In this document: positions 24,901-33,901 of the stretch, piece by piece
Layout of the letters: every line of letters begins with the position of its first letter
Numbering within the stretch: the first letter of the stretch is position 1
Assembly (NCBI RefSeq): GCF_014641555.1
Contig: NZ_BMHY01000005.1
Coordinates: forward strand, 365,523 to 429,522
Origin: Paenibacillus radicis (ex Gao et al. 2016)
Lineage (GTDB): Bacteria > Bacillota > Bacilli > Paenibacillales > Paenibacillaceae
Length of the DNA: 64,000 nt
Reading direction: 5' to 3'
Program-made: the position numbers and the translations under genes
Notes under the pieces: generated by a model
Told to the model about the DNA's origin: nothing
What the model saw: the letters and a program-made list of their open reading frames with translations, nothing else
Database searches by the model: none

Positions 24901-27658
24901 AAACAGCAGTAAAAAAGGAACGGCGACGATCACGGTGACAGCAGCACCTGCAATCACCAGTGTGGCTGTCAGTCCAAACAGTGCGAGCGTGATGCAAGGA
25001 GAAAGCAAGCAGCTCACGGCAACGGTAGTTGCGGTTGGCGGAGCAGCGACAACGGTTACGTGGACGAGCAGCGATGCTAAAGTAGCGGTAGACAATACCG
25101 GCAACGTGACGGTAGCGGCTGATGCTGAGCCAGGTGATTACACAATTACGGCAACGTCAACGGTGAACAGCAGCAAAAAAGGAACGGCAACGATCACAGT
25201 AACGGCAGCACCTGCCATTCACAGCGTGAGCGTGAGCCCAAGCAGCTCAAGTGTAGTGCAAGGAGGGAGCAGGCAGCTGACGGCAACGGTAGTTGCAGTT
25301 GGCGGAGCTGCGACGACGGTGACGTGGACCAGCAGCGACAACGCCAATGTGGCGGTGGACAGCACAGGCAACGTGCAGGCAGCAGCGGATGCTGAGCCAG
25401 GTAATTATACGATCACGGCAACATCGACCGTGAACAGCAGCAAAAAAGGAACGGCAACAATCACGGTAACGGCAGCGCCGACTTACACGATTGCTGCTCT
25501 CACGAATCAAACGTTAACAGCACTTATTGAGGAATACGCACCGGGTACTCAAGAAGTCAGAACCATTCCCGTCATGAATACGGGCTCCGGCAGTTTGACC
25601 AATTTGTCGGTATCGGTGAGCGGCGCAAATGCTAATGATTTTGTGATCACACAGCCGGATTCTGCCTTAGAAAGTGGTGAATCAACAAGCTTTACGGTTG
25701 GGGCGAAGGACGGCTTGCCTGTAGGCACATACACCGTAACGGTCACGGTATCGGCGGATCGCATGACTCCTGTAACATTTACGGTCACGCAAGCTGTAAG
25801 TTTGCCAGATACGCCTGTTAATCCGCAGAGTTTGACAGCTGCCGGAGGCGATCGTCAGGCTACTCTCAATTGGAGTACGGTAGAGGGAGCGGCGTATTAT
25901 AACATTTATATGTCGACGGCCTCAGGCCAATTTACTGAAGAAGAAATTGCGACAGTTACTTCTTCCACTTACAACGTTCATAACCTCATAAACGGTACAA
26001 CCTATTATTTTGTAGTGAAGGCCGGTAATGCAGGCGGCTTGGGAGCAATGTCCAATGAGGCAAGCGCAACACCAGCAACCGTCTCGACAGCACCGACGAA
26101 TGTGACGGCAGTTGCGGGCGATGGACAAGTCACCATTACGTTTACAGCTCCAACAGACAACGGCGGCAGTCCGATTACGAGATATGAGGTGACGGTGTCT
26201 CCAGGAAATATAGTTGTGTCTGGAACATCAAGTCCGATTGTCATTACGGGTTTAAACAATGGTACCAGCTACACCTTTACGTTAAAAGCGATTAATGCAG
26301 CCGGATCAAGTACATCATCTGCACAATCCAATGCTGTTGTACCGGTATCAAGCGGGGGTAGCGGTACGCCTTCGCCGGGTATACCTACGACACCAGATAA
26401 GCCTAACAATGGTGTAGAAGTAATTATTAACGGTAAAGCAGAAAATGCGGGAACGGCTGCTGCCAGCACGCGAAACGGCCAGAACGTTCTGACGATATCC
26501 GTCGATCAGAAGAAACTGGAGGATAAACTCGCAGCAGAAGGTAAAGGTGCTGTAGTTGTAATTCCAGTTAGTACGAAGTCGGATGTCGTAATTGGCGAGC
26601 TCAACGGTCAGATGGTTAAAAGCATGGAGAACAAGCAAGCTGTTGTAGTGATTAAGACGGACAATGCGACATACACGATTCCTGCTGAGCAAATCCAAAT
26701 CGGTGCAATAGCGGATAAGCTGGGCCAATCAATTGCCCTTCAAGACATTAAAGTGCAAATTGAAATCGCCGCACCGACGGCGGATACGTTGAAGGTTGTT
26801 GAGAATGCGGCAGCGAATGGTACATTCACGCTTGTGGTTCCGCCGGTCGAATTTACGATCAGAGCTACGTACGGAGATACAAGTGTTGAAGTATCGAAGT
26901 TCAACGCCTATATGGAAAGAACCATTGCCATCCCGGGCGGAGTTGACCCGAAGAAAATTACGACAGGTGTCGTAGTGGAGCCGGATGGAACGGTACGCCA
27001 TGTGCCGACTAAGATCGTTTCAATTGATGGCAAGTATTATGCTCAGATTAACAGCTTAACCAACAGCACGTACTCTGTGGTATGGCATCCAATCGAATTC
27101 GCCGATGTCGCGAAGCATTGGTCGAAAGCTGCGGTAAATGACATGGGATCGCGAATGGTTATTGGTGGTACAGGCAACGGTCTGTTCAGCCCTGACCGCG
27201 ATATCACCCGAGCCGAGTTTGCAGCTATTCTTGTGCGCGGATTGGGATTGAAGCTGGATGGACACGCAACGGCGTTCTCTGACGTGAAAACGTCGGACTG
27301 GTTCAGCAGCGCAGTCAACACAGCTTATGAGTATCAATTGATTAAAGGGTTCGAGGACGGAACGTTCCGTCCTAACGATAAGATTACTCGAGAAGAAGCG
27401 ATGACGATTCTCTCCAGAGCAATGACGATTACGGGACTAAACGGCAAGCTGTCTGAACAATCGGCAGATGCTACACTTCGTCCGTTTGGAGATGCATCCA
27501 AAGTATCCGGCTGGGCATACAACAGCGTGGCAGACAACGTACAGGCTGGCCTTGTATCTGGACGAAGCGCTAACGAGCTTGCGCCGAAGGCATTCATTAC
27601 CCGAGCTGAGGTAGCGACCATTATTCAAAGACTTTTGCAATCATCAGATCTGATCTAA
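21902..27658 (+). CDS. 1918-residue SLH surface protein with 13 W-repeats and 6 Ig-like repeats
   Basis: A secreted S-layer-anchored protein. A signal peptide (about 1-25, ends ASAA) is followed by 13 repeats of ~42 residues (about 28-575), each with YGNGxYVAVGxxGxIxTSxDGxxW, resembling a beta-propeller. An InlB/Flg_new repeat (about 578-660, FEGWNTKADGTGTRY) follows, then six near-identical Big_2-type Ig domains of ~88 residues (about 662-1193), a spacer, two Fn3 domains (about 1300-1480), a Gly/Ser/Pro hinge, a ~240-residue domain and three SLH motifs (about 1732-1913, e.g. FSPDRDITRAEF). SLH domains bind pyruvylated wall polymer. Propeller, InlB and Fn3 suggest adhesion or polysaccharide binding. 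Start ATG 21902 has a weak GTGAG site. Confidence 0.9.
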   Translation: MIKRWISIVMVLLLFATLIPQYASAAPLDEWNIRNPVPAGDYLHDVAYGKATYVTVGGNGAVATSSNGLDWTGRASGAVMDLTGVAFGNNTFVAVGGSGTIISSSDGVSWTSRASTSSAALSSITFGNNLFVAVGTGGTVLTSSDGVSWTKQTSNTTESLNNVTYGGSNTYVVTGNAGFIMTATNVTTWTKRTSGTTDNLNSITFGNGMFVVAGGSGTIVTSTPNGTTWTKRTSGVTNGLYDIAYGNSTFVATDIFSGKVLTSNNGTTWASQNSGLSSINGIRFVNNTFLALSESGKIFTTSNGTAWTIVANPMTNTLNGVTYGNRLYVAVGDMGTIMTSGSGTGWTSRISGVTNSLKGAVYGSGKYVVVGANGVILTSSDGTNWTGQTSGTTTTLNSVTYGNGLYVAVGDTGVILTSNDAANWARQTSGITSNLLFVTYGNGMYMAVGDFGVILTSVDGVDWIKQTSGITNTLYSVIYGNGKYIAVGTSGRILVSTDAVSWTSRTSGNSNSLRGVVYGNGVYAASGNLGLMFTSTDGLNWVSRTTGTGKGLFSITYGRGAFMAAGGAGTILQTTPEPFTTYTVTYNANGSTSGSVPVDNVAYEQGDPVALLNNTGNLVKTNFTFEGWNTKADGTGTRYAPGSYMEMGTTNVTLYAEWAAVAPAINSVDVNPSSASVVQGGSKQLTAAVDAVGGAATTVTWTSSDAKVSVDNTGNVTVEADAELGDYTITATSTVDGSKKGTATITVTAAPAVSSVDVSPGSASVVQGGSKQLTATVVAVGGAATTVTWTSSDAKVSVDSIGNVTVAADAELGDYTITATSTVNSSKKGTATITVTAAPAITSVSVSPDSVIVVQGGSKQLTATVVAVGGAATTVTWTSSDSANVVVDNTGNVTVVAGAELGDYTITATSTVNGSKKGTATITVTAAPAITSVDVSPNSANVMQGESKQLTATVVAVGGAATTVTWTSSDAKVSVDTTGNVTVAADAEPGDYTITATSTVNSSKKGTATITVTAAPAITSVAVSPNSASVMQGESKQLTATVVAVGGAATTVTWTSSDAKVAVDNTGNVTVAADAEPGDYTITATSTVNSSKKGTATITVTAAPAIHSVSVSPSSSSVVQGGSRQLTATVVAVGGAATTVTWTSSDNANVAVDSTGNVQAAADAEPGNYTITATSTVNSSKKGTATITVTAAPTYTIAALTNQTLTALIEEYAPGTQEVRTIPVMNTGSGSLTNLSVSVSGANANDFVITQPDSALESGESTSFTVGAKDGLPVGTYTVTVTVSADRMTPVTFTVTQAVSLPDTPVNPQSLTAAGGDRQATLNWSTVEGAAYYNIYMSTASGQFTEEEIATVTSSTYNVHNLINGTTYYFVVKAGNAGGLGAMSNEASATPATVSTAPTNVTAVAGDGQVTITFTAPTDNGGSPITRYEVTVSPGNIVVSGTSSPIVITGLNNGTSYTFTLKAINAAGSSTSSAQSNAVVPVSSGGSGTPSPGIPTTPDKPNNGVEVIINGKAENAGTAAASTRNGQNVLTISVDQKKLEDKLAAEGKGAVVVIPVSTKSDVVIGELNGQMVKSMENKQAVVVIKTDNATYTIPAEQIQIGAIADKLGQSIALQDIKVQIEIAAPTADTLKVVENAAANGTFTLVVPPVEFTIRATYGDTSVEVSKFNAYMERTIAIPGGVDPKKITTGVVVEPDGTVRHVPTKIVSIDGKYYAQINSLTNSTYSVVWHPIEFADVAKHWSKAAVNDMGSRMVIGGTGNGLFSPDRDITRAEFAAILVRGLGLKLDGHATAFSDVKTSDWFSSAVNTAYEYQLIKGFEDGTFRPNDKITREEAMTILSRAMTITGLNGKLSEQSADATLRPFGDASKVSGWAYNSVADNVQAGLVSGRSANELAPKAFITRAEVATIIQRLLQSSDLI
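23886..25480 (+). repeat. Six tandem ~265-bp Ig-domain repeats (coding)
   Basis: In-frame repeats within the 1918-residue SLH gene. Blocks such as GTTGCGGTTGGCGGAGC and GTGACGTGGACGAGCAGCGA recur with few changes, so the array is a likely site of recombinational expansion or contraction. Confidence 0.85.
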
Positions 27659-27695
27659 GCAGAAATATCCCGAGCAATAGCAGTATAGTATATCA

Positions 27696-27740
27696 TCCCT
27701 TCCTGACAACATCTTTCGTTGCCCGGAAGGGATTTTTATT
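27696..27740 (+). terminator. Terminator of the first SLH gene
   Basis: ATCCCTTCC pairs with GGAAGGGAT; an inner CAAC/GTTG pairing closes the loop, and ATTTTTATTTTT follows. Confidence 0.75.
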
Positions 27741-27834
27741 TTTAAAGCTAGAATCAGTGTTTGACTTTCTCAGAATCGAAGTTGAACGATATGGATACAA
27801 GAGGATAATCCATAAAGAAATATATTACTCTTCA

Positions 27835-27919
27835 AAAACCGCAAAGCCTTACTGCTGCGCGTTTTTTCATGTTTTTCGCTAAATTCTTTTATTATTCTTT
27901 TATCGTGTCCCGCTATAAT
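27835..27919 (+). repeat. Terminator-promoter block, copy B
   Basis: Near-copy of 17339-17428: AAAACCGC, CTGCTGCGCGTTTTTTC, T-rich tract, ATTATTCTTTTATCG and CCCGCTATAAT, with -10 TATAAT at 27914-27919. It precedes the GLUG/SLH gene by 34 bp. Sequence conservation covers both the hairpin and the promoter. Confidence 0.7.
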
Positions 27920-27953
27920 TTAATTGATAAGCGAGTAAACGGGAGGCTGTACT

Positions 27954-30900
27954 ATGATTACGAAAAGGTGGAACAAAGCGACAGCGATGCTCATTGTATT
28001 CAGCATGATCGCTGGCATTATTTTTGGGACCGGCATACCTTCAACGGTACATGCGGAAGAAGATACGGAGAACTTCTCAGGCGGAGAAGGCACATTGGAG
28101 AATCCTTATAAAATATCAAGTGCCAGAGAACTGCGCAATGTGACGATACCGGGTCCAGGCGCTTATTTCCAGCAGACAGGAAATATTGACTTGTCGGGAA
28201 GCTGGACACCGCTGGCGAGTTTCAGCGGCAGCTATGACGGAAACGGGTTTAATATTTACAACATGACAATCAACTCGGGGGATCAATTCCTTGGTTTGTT
28301 TTCGACTTTAGCTGGCGGAGCTGAACTGAAAAACATCAGCCTGATCGATTTCAATACGACTTCAACAGGCATGAATGCATATGTTGGCGGTCTAGCCGGG
28401 ATTGTGAATGCAAATGCAAAGGTGACGGATAGCTACAGCAAAGGTTCAGTTCAGGCGGCATCGACTAACTATGCTGGCGGATTGGTTGGCCTGAACGAAG
28501 GGATCATCGAAGGCAGTTCGAGTCAAGCGGCGATCACTGGGGGCGGTAATGATGTGATTGCTGGCGGTTTAGCAGGGACGAATGCTGGATCTATAAAGAA
28601 TAGCCATACGAGCGGCTCATTGGTAACTAATTATTTTCGCTCTTATGCTGGTGGTCTCACCGGAACGAATACAGGAACGATATCGGGCAGCAGGAGCAGC
28701 AGTACGGTAACGGGCGGGGATGCTTTTTCCGGTGGTGGTATGAGTGCCTCCAATCTAGCCAGCGGCGTTATCAATGACAGCTATAGCACGGGGAAGGTGG
28801 TTGGGACCACTAACGGCGTTGTAGGAGGTTTGACGGGCAGGAATTTTGGCGATATCAGCAGAAGCTTCAGTACAAGCGATGTGGAAATCGGTCCAGGAGG
28901 AATTGCTGGCGGTCTAGTCGGCTACAAATTTGGCGGGTTGATTAGCGACAGTTATAGCACAGGCAATGTGCTGGGTAACGGAGCTGTCTTCACTGGCGGC
29001 CTGGTCGGCATCAGTCAGGGCGGGGATGTCACGAACAGCTATAGCACGGCGAGCGCAAGCGGCGGGACAGATGCCAACGGCGGTCTAATCGGGTATAAGC
29101 CTGTAGGCAGTGTCTCAAACAGCTATTTTTATAGTACGGGGGGAGTTGTGTCACAAGGGGGCACTCCTAAAGATGCTGCTGCTTTGATGCAGCAATCGAC
29201 CTTCGCCACGTGGGATTTCAACAGTGTATGGAGAATTGCCGAAGGATATGCGTATCCTTCACTTCAATGGCAGCCTTATACAGCGAACGAAGCAACTCAT
29301 TATGATTACGAGAGCTTAACTTGGGACTCTATCAAAGGTTCGAATAGTGCGGCAAACCAAGTCACGGAGAACCTTGTTTTGCCAACAACCGGGGCGGCAG
29401 CAGGCTCAGCCATTACATGGAGCGTGTCGCAGAGCGGTTTGATTAATCCCGCTACGGGTAAGGTGACAAGGGCGGCGGATGACGATCATCAGGTCACACT
29501 GACTGCAACGATAAGTTTTTCTGGTGGTCAGACTCGGATTAAAAATTTTGTAGTAACCGTAATTGAAGCGCCAAACAACAAGCCAAACCGCAAAGCGTCG
29601 GTTGATGCAACGGCAAGTGCTAAAGTTACAATCCGTACCGCTTATTCGCTGGATTTGGCGACAATCTTTGAAGATGTCGATGGAGATCCATTAAGCTACA
29701 GTGTATCGGTTAACGGTGCCGCAGCTGTAGCTGCAAATAGAGCATATACCTATACGCCAACGACTGCAGGTGTGGTTACACTAGTCTTTACTGCAGATGA
29801 TGGGGAAGATGAGTCTGACGATACGTATACCGTTCAACTTACAGTCAACCTAGCACCCGCTCGGGGATCAAACACAGAGGCAGCGACGGAAGCGGTTGTG
29901 ATGGTGAATACACCCTATACACTTGATCTTTCTGCGATTTTTGAAGATGAGGATGGCGATGGATTAACCTATGAGGTATCCATTAATGGTGCGGCAGCGA
30001 TAGCTGCAGCCGTAAATTATACGTATACGCCAACAACAGCTGGAATCGTGACGTTAGTTTTTGCGGCTAATGATGGAATGAGCGTTTCTTCCGATACTTA
30101 CACAGTAGAACTGAAGGCCAATACGGCTCCGCTACGGCGGACAGGCGTAGATGCAACAGCAGCGGCCGTTGTAAGAGTGAACACACCGTATACGGTGGAT
30201 TTGGCTGCTATTTTCGAGGATGCAGACAGCGATGAATTGACTTACAAGGTATCTATCAATGGTGCAACGGCGGTACCCGCAAATGAGAATTATACGTATA
30301 CGCCAATAGCGGCTGGGAGTGAGACCCTAGTTTTTAGCACCAATGACGGATTCGTTGATTCAGCGGATACGTATACGGTCACTGTGACTGTGAATGCGAA
30401 TTCCGCACCGGTCCGCCGGGCAGATGCGGGCGCAGCAGCAGAAGCAGCTTTGAACGTAAATGCTACGTATTCGCTTAATCTGCGGGATATCTTTGAGGAT
30501 GCGGATCATGATGCACTCACTTATAAAGTAGCGGTAAACGGAGGTTCAGCGATAGCGGCAGCAGAAAGCTACTCCTACTCGCCAACTGCAGCTGGAATCG
30601 TAACGCTGGTCTTCACCGCTAATGACGGATTTGCGGATTCCACAGATCGTTATACGGTTACGTTAACCGTGTCTCAGCCAAACAACGGCAACGGCAACGG
30701 TAATGGCAATGGCAATGGTAATGGCGGGAATGGCGGAAGCGGAACGGGAGCGGGAACCGGCAGCCCAACCATCGACTACAAGGTTACGGTGTCAGGTGAC
30801 GCAGGAACGACGCTGCCGATAAAGGTCGATCAAGCGGCAGGTCATGCAACAGTAGCGATTGGAGCGCTGGCGGATAGTATTTTCACAGGTAAAAAGAAGA

Positions 30901-31943
30901 CCGTATTGACGGTGCCGAATATTCCCGGCGTAAGTATCTATACCATTGAAGTAGCCGCGCAATCTGTTTCCAGTAAGCAGCTGGAGGGTGAGCTGAGCTT
31001 TGCCACTCATGCAGGCAGTATCGCCATTCCATCCAACATGCTGCAAGGCATCGCGGGAACCGAGGGAAAGGTTGCAGCCATTTCGGTACGTATGGGTGAT
31101 AAAAGCGGATTATCCGCTTCAGCGGCGGCGGCCATAGGCGACCGGCCATTGCTGGAGCTGACGCTGACGCTCGATGGAACAACGATAAACTGGAACAACC
31201 AGGCTGCACCGGTGAAAGTCTCGATCCCATACAAGCCGACTGCCGAGGAGTTGAATAACCCGGAGCATATTGTCGTTTGGTATATCGACGGCCTAGGCAA
31301 CGTTATTTCCATCCCTAGCGGCCGATACGACGCGCAGAGCGGAACGGTCACCTTTGTGACAACACACTTTAGCTCCTATGCTGTGGCTTATGTGCAAAAG
31401 TTTTTCGGGGATTTGGACAGCGTCAAATGGGCTAAGCATTCAATAGAGGTCATGGCCTCCAAAGGGATCATTAACGGCACATCGGCAGCAGCCTTCTCAC
31501 CGGAAGCTCGTATCACAAGAGCAGATTTCCTTGTCCTGCTTGTGAAAACTTTGGGACTGACGTCAACGTTTGACGGCAACTTCTCCGATGTTGACTCGAA
31601 TGCCTATTACTATGAAGCGTTGGGAATTGCGAAGCAGCTGGGGCTGGCGACGGGAAGCGGCAAAAATGAATTCCATCCGAAGGAGAACATTTCACGGCAG
31701 GATATGATGGTATTAACGGCTCGTGCCTTGGAGAAGTTCAAGGGACTGCAGCCTGTTCAATCTTCCGCCGGACTGGAGGTCTACAACGACCGGAACAACA
31801 TCGCTCCATATGCGGAGCTGAGTCTGGCAGGCTTGGCGGAGGCGGGTCTGGTCAATGGCTCGGGAGATAAGCTTAATCCAAGAGGACTGACTACACGGGC
31901 AGAAGCTGCCGTGTTCTTGTACCGGATTTATAATCAATACTGA
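27954..31943 (+). CDS. 1329-residue GLUG/cadherin-like SLH surface protein
   Basis: A signal peptide (about 1-35, ends TVHA) is followed by a right-handed beta-helix-like region with about eight GLUG motifs (about 146-392, e.g. YVGGLAGIVN, GGLVGLNEG). An atrophied bacterial Ig domain follows (about 446-540, ITWSVSQSGLINPATGKV), then four ~90-residue cadherin-like repeats (about 542-907, LDLATIFEDVDGDPLSYSV), a Gly-Asn linker (about 908-935), a ~190-residue domain and three SLH motifs (about 1148-1329). GLUG regions occur in IgA-peptidase-type and adhesin proteins; an adhesive or structural surface role is inferred. Start ATG 27954 follows GGGAGG. The promoter block is shared with the hybrid kinase operon. 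Confidence 0.9.
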   Translation: MITKRWNKATAMLIVFSMIAGIIFGTGIPSTVHAEEDTENFSGGEGTLENPYKISSARELRNVTIPGPGAYFQQTGNIDLSGSWTPLASFSGSYDGNGFNIYNMTINSGDQFLGLFSTLAGGAELKNISLIDFNTTSTGMNAYVGGLAGIVNANAKVTDSYSKGSVQAASTNYAGGLVGLNEGIIEGSSSQAAITGGGNDVIAGGLAGTNAGSIKNSHTSGSLVTNYFRSYAGGLTGTNTGTISGSRSSSTVTGGDAFSGGGMSASNLASGVINDSYSTGKVVGTTNGVVGGLTGRNFGDISRSFSTSDVEIGPGGIAGGLVGYKFGGLISDSYSTGNVLGNGAVFTGGLVGISQGGDVTNSYSTASASGGTDANGGLIGYKPVGSVSNSYFYSTGGVVSQGGTPKDAAALMQQSTFATWDFNSVWRIAEGYAYPSLQWQPYTANEATHYDYESLTWDSIKGSNSAANQVTENLVLPTTGAAAGSAITWSVSQSGLINPATGKVTRAADDDHQVTLTATISFSGGQTRIKNFVVTVIEAPNNKPNRKASVDATASAKVTIRTAYSLDLATIFEDVDGDPLSYSVSVNGAAAVAANRAYTYTPTTAGVVTLVFTADDGEDESDDTYTVQLTVNLAPARGSNTEAATEAVVMVNTPYTLDLSAIFEDEDGDGLTYEVSINGAAAIAAAVNYTYTPTTAGIVTLVFAANDGMSVSSDTYTVELKANTAPLRRTGVDATAAAVVRVNTPYTVDLAAIFEDADSDELTYKVSINGATAVPANENYTYTPIAAGSETLVFSTNDGFVDSADTYTVTVTVNANSAPVRRADAGAAAEAALNVNATYSLNLRDIFEDADHDALTYKVAVNGGSAIAAAESYSYSPTAAGIVTLVFTANDGFADSTDRYTVTLTVSQPNNGNGNGNGNGNGNGGNGGSGTGAGTGSPTIDYKVTVSGDAGTTLPIKVDQAAGHATVAIGALADSIFTGKKKTVLTVPNIPGVSIYTIEVAAQSVSSKQLEGELSFATHAGSIAIPSNMLQGIAGTEGKVAAISVRMGDKSGLSASAAAAIGDRPLLELTLTLDGTTINWNNQAAPVKVSIPYKPTAEELNNPEHIVVWYIDGLGNVISIPSGRYDAQSGTVTFVTTHFSSYAVAYVQKFFGDLDSVKWAKHSIEVMASKGIINGTSAAAFSPEARITRADFLVLLVKTLGLTSTFDGNFSDVDSNAYYYEALGIAKQLGLATGSGKNEFHPKENISRQDMMVLTARALEKFKGLQPVQSSAGLEVYNDRNNIAPYAELSLAGLAEAGLVNGSGDKLNPRGLTTRAEAAVFLYRIYNQY

Positions 31944-31965
31944 GCGGCTATCAAATAAATAGAAG

Positions 31966-31999
31966 GCAGACCTGTCCGATGCTTGGGCAGGTCTGCTTT
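31966..31999 (+). terminator. Terminator of the second SLH gene
   Basis: GCAGACCTGTCC pairs with GGGCAGGTCTGC and is followed by TTTGATTT. A very similar hairpin recurs at 36291-36320. Confidence 0.85.
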
Positions 32000-32036
32000 G
32001 ATTTAATATGAAGCTTCTGTGTGGAAAAATTCTTAT

Positions 32037-32083
32037 AAAAAAGCGCCGGCTCATGATGTTATCATGAGACCGGCGCTTTTTCG
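32037..32083. terminator. Strong bidirectional terminator
   Basis: AAAAGCGCCGG and CCGGCGCTTTT enclose TCATGAT/ATCATGA, with A and T runs on either side. It serves the convergent hydrolase gene and backs up the SLH terminator. Confidence 0.9.
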
Positions 32084-32121
32084 ATCGTTCTAGACCTGCT
32101 CGTCCCATTTGACACTGCGTG

Positions 32122-33015
32122 TCAATTGCGGCGAGCCGTCCGCTCTATGCCATCAGCGGTTATTTCGTACAGTTGGTGCGGCAGGTCATGTCCCATGCCT
32201 TCAATCAACATGAACTCGGCACCCGGGATAGCAGAAGCTGTGTCCTCGCCGCACGCCGGAACGAACAGGGGATCATCGGACCCATGAATGACAAGTGCTG
32301 GCACTTTAATGGTCGCCAGCCGCGGACGGCGGTCACCGGAGACAGCGATCGCAGCAATTTGTCGTCCGACACTGCCAGGATCGTAGGCTCGCTGAACTTC
32401 TTCTAGAATAAGTGCGCGATAAGCATCCTCTTCAAAAGGATAGCCGGTACCGGCGATGCGTTTGGCAAAAGAGATGCTGTGCGCCAAAAATCCAGCCTCA
32501 TCCTCGAAGGGATTCGGTGCCGGTGTAGTCATCAGCGCCATGACTTCCTGGGAAGCTTGAGGAAGAGCTGGATTACCCGAGCTGGACATAATGGAGGTGA
32601 GGGACAACACCCGTTCAGGGTACCCGCTGGCTGCAACCTGGGCAATCATTCCGCCCATCGACCTGCCAACGAAATGTGCCCGGTCAATTGAAAGGGCGTC
32701 AAGCAGTCCGATAGCGTCTTTTGCCATGTCATCAAGAGTGTAAGGAATGTCCGGACGCTTTCCTGACATGAGAGCAGCTGCCAGTGCTTCAAAATCCAGC
32801 GCCGGATAATGGCTGAAATGCGTCGAGCAGCCTACGTCTCGATTGTCAAAGCGAATGACGCGAAAGCCGCGCGCTGCTAACAGCTCACAAAACGGAACTG
32901 TCCAGCGAATCATCTGGGTGCCAAGACCGGCTATCAGAATAATAGCCTCATCATTTTCGTTGCCAAAGCTGTCATAGGCCAATTCAACACCGTTAACTTT
33001 TAGAATGCTCATCAT
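32122..33015 (-). CDS. Alpha/beta-fold hydrolase
   Basis: About 297 residues. The catalytic triad is readable: Ser in HFVGRSMGGMIAQ, Asp in VIHGSDDPLF and His in EGMGHDLP; the oxyanion segment is ILIAGLGTQ. The FDNRDVGCST motif and the cap domain resemble RdmC/aclacinomycin-methylesterase-like hydrolases, a broad group of esterases; the substrate is unknown. ATG 33015 (or 33012) lies just after GAGGAGA; an in-frame ATG at 33039 is upstream of that site. Single gene, ending at the bidirectional terminator. Confidence 0.85.
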   Translation of the reverse strand: MMSILKVNGVELAYDSFGNENDEAIILIAGLGTQMIRWTVPFCELLAARGFRVIRFDNRDVGCSTHFSHYPALDFEALAAALMSGKRPDIPYTLDDMAKDAIGLLDALSIDRAHFVGRSMGGMIAQVAASGYPERVLSLTSIMSSSGNPALPQASQEVMALMTTPAPNPFEDEAGFLAHSISFAKRIAGTGYPFEEDAYRALILEEVQRAYDPGSVGRQIAAIAVSGDRRPRLATIKVPALVIHGSDDPLFVPACGEDTASAIPGAEFMLIEGMGHDLPHQLYEITADGIERTARRN

Positions 33016-33095
33016 TATGTTCTCCTCTAAATTCATCAATTTGATTTACCTATCGCAATTCCTTGTTAATTCTTTATGCCCGCATATGCTTTCAT

Positions 33096-33698
33096 TCATA
33101 AGTTCTCTTCAGGAAATGCATGGGCAGCTAATTTTTTGACATGGTTTCTGATATCAGGTGCCCAGTCATCGATAAAGTGATAAAAACGATCCAAATCACC
33201 AGCATACAGTGCCCGCAGAGCTTCTTCGTATTGATGGAAGTCCCCGGCGACAGCTGTCATAAAGGTATAGGCTGCTTCTTGAGACGCCCGAATTGTGCTT
33301 TGTTGTTCTCCAGCATGACGAGCCTCATCAATGAGTTTTCTTAAGGTGACCGATGCCCCTCCAGGCTGACTCTTGAGCCATTCCCAGTGCCGAGGCAATA
33401 ACGTTACCTCACCGGACACAACGCCCAGCTTGGGTCGGCCGACCCGTCGCGCAGGCTGGTGATTCTCTTCCGTACCGGCGGAGTCGCCAAGCTGATCCTC
33501 TAGCCGTTGGAGCACATCATCTGTATTCCCGCGGAGATCAACATCGATTGGCTTCCCTGTGGAATCATCAAATATAAGTAGTTGTGTGAGGTCTCTATCA
33601 TTCAGAGCATCCTTCACTGTGATCACAACGTGCTGTAAAGAACCATTAGCGACGACTTTTACACCCGAAAATGCCGTGCAGTATAGGGTATTCCCCAA
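33096..33698 (-). CDS. DUF2239-type protein of unknown function
   Basis: 200 residues. The segment LGVVSGEVTLLPRHWEWLKS, followed by QPGGASVTLRKLIDEARH, is characteristic of the DUF2239 family, which has no assigned function. The N-terminal half is beta-rich (FSGVKVVANGSLQHVVITVK) and a basic RRVGRPK linker separates it from the helical C-terminal half. Start TTG 33698 lies 7 bases after AGAGGTGG. Its promoter carries two TACCCGG(A/G)TA palindromes, so a dedicated repressor is likely; none is encoded next to it. Confidence 0.75.
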   Translation of the reverse strand: MGNTLYCTAFSGVKVVANGSLQHVVITVKDALNDRDLTQLLIFDDSTGKPIDVDLRGNTDDVLQRLEDQLGDSAGTEENHQPARRVGRPKLGVVSGEVTLLPRHWEWLKSQPGGASVTLRKLIDEARHAGEQQSTIRASQEAAYTFMTAVAGDFHQYEEALRALYAGDLDRFYHFIDDWAPDIRNHVKKLAAHAFPEENL

Positions 33699-33728
33699 AT
33701 GCTGACCACCTCTCTGATTACTTCGCTA

Positions 33729-33771
33729 ATTATACCCGGATAAAATTAAATAATCAATATTACCCGGGTAA
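33729..33771 (-). promoter_or_regulatory. Promoter with paired TACCCGGRTA operators
   Basis: On the minus strand -35 TTGATT (33752-33757), 17-base spacer, -10 TATAAT (33729-33734). The perfect palindrome TTACCCGGGTAA (33760-33771) lies just upstream of the -35, and a second site TACCCGGATA (33733-33742) overlaps spacer and -10. Their starts are 28 bp apart. Confidence 0.65.
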
Positions 33772-33828
33772 AATATAATTTTACCATTCATTATTAAAAT
33801 TTAGGCTTTATTTTTACTAATACTCAGA

Positions 33829-33843
33829 TTATAATTATTATCG
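33829..33843 (+). promoter_or_regulatory. PerR-like box over the P-type ATPase promoter
   Basis: TTATAATTATTATCG matches the 7-1-7 PerR consensus TTATAATnATTATAA at 12 of 14 defined positions. It includes the -10 TATAAT (33830-33835); the -35 is weak. In Bacillus, zosA belongs to the PerR regulon, which fits the gene identity. Confidence 0.6.
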
Positions 33844-33880
33844 TAAAGTTGTCTAAAGGAAAAATAATTGAATGAAGGAA

Positions 33881-33901
33881 AAACGAGAATCATTCTCGTT
33901 T
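33881..33901. promoter_or_regulatory. Perfect Fur-family-like palindrome in the leader
   Basis: A 21-base perfect palindrome centred on 33891, inner arms CGAGAAT/ATTCTCG around C. It resembles the Fur 7-1-7 motif TGATAATnATTATCA at five of seven positions per arm. It lies ~40 bases beyond the inferred transcription start, where a bound repressor could block elongation. Confidence 0.5.
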
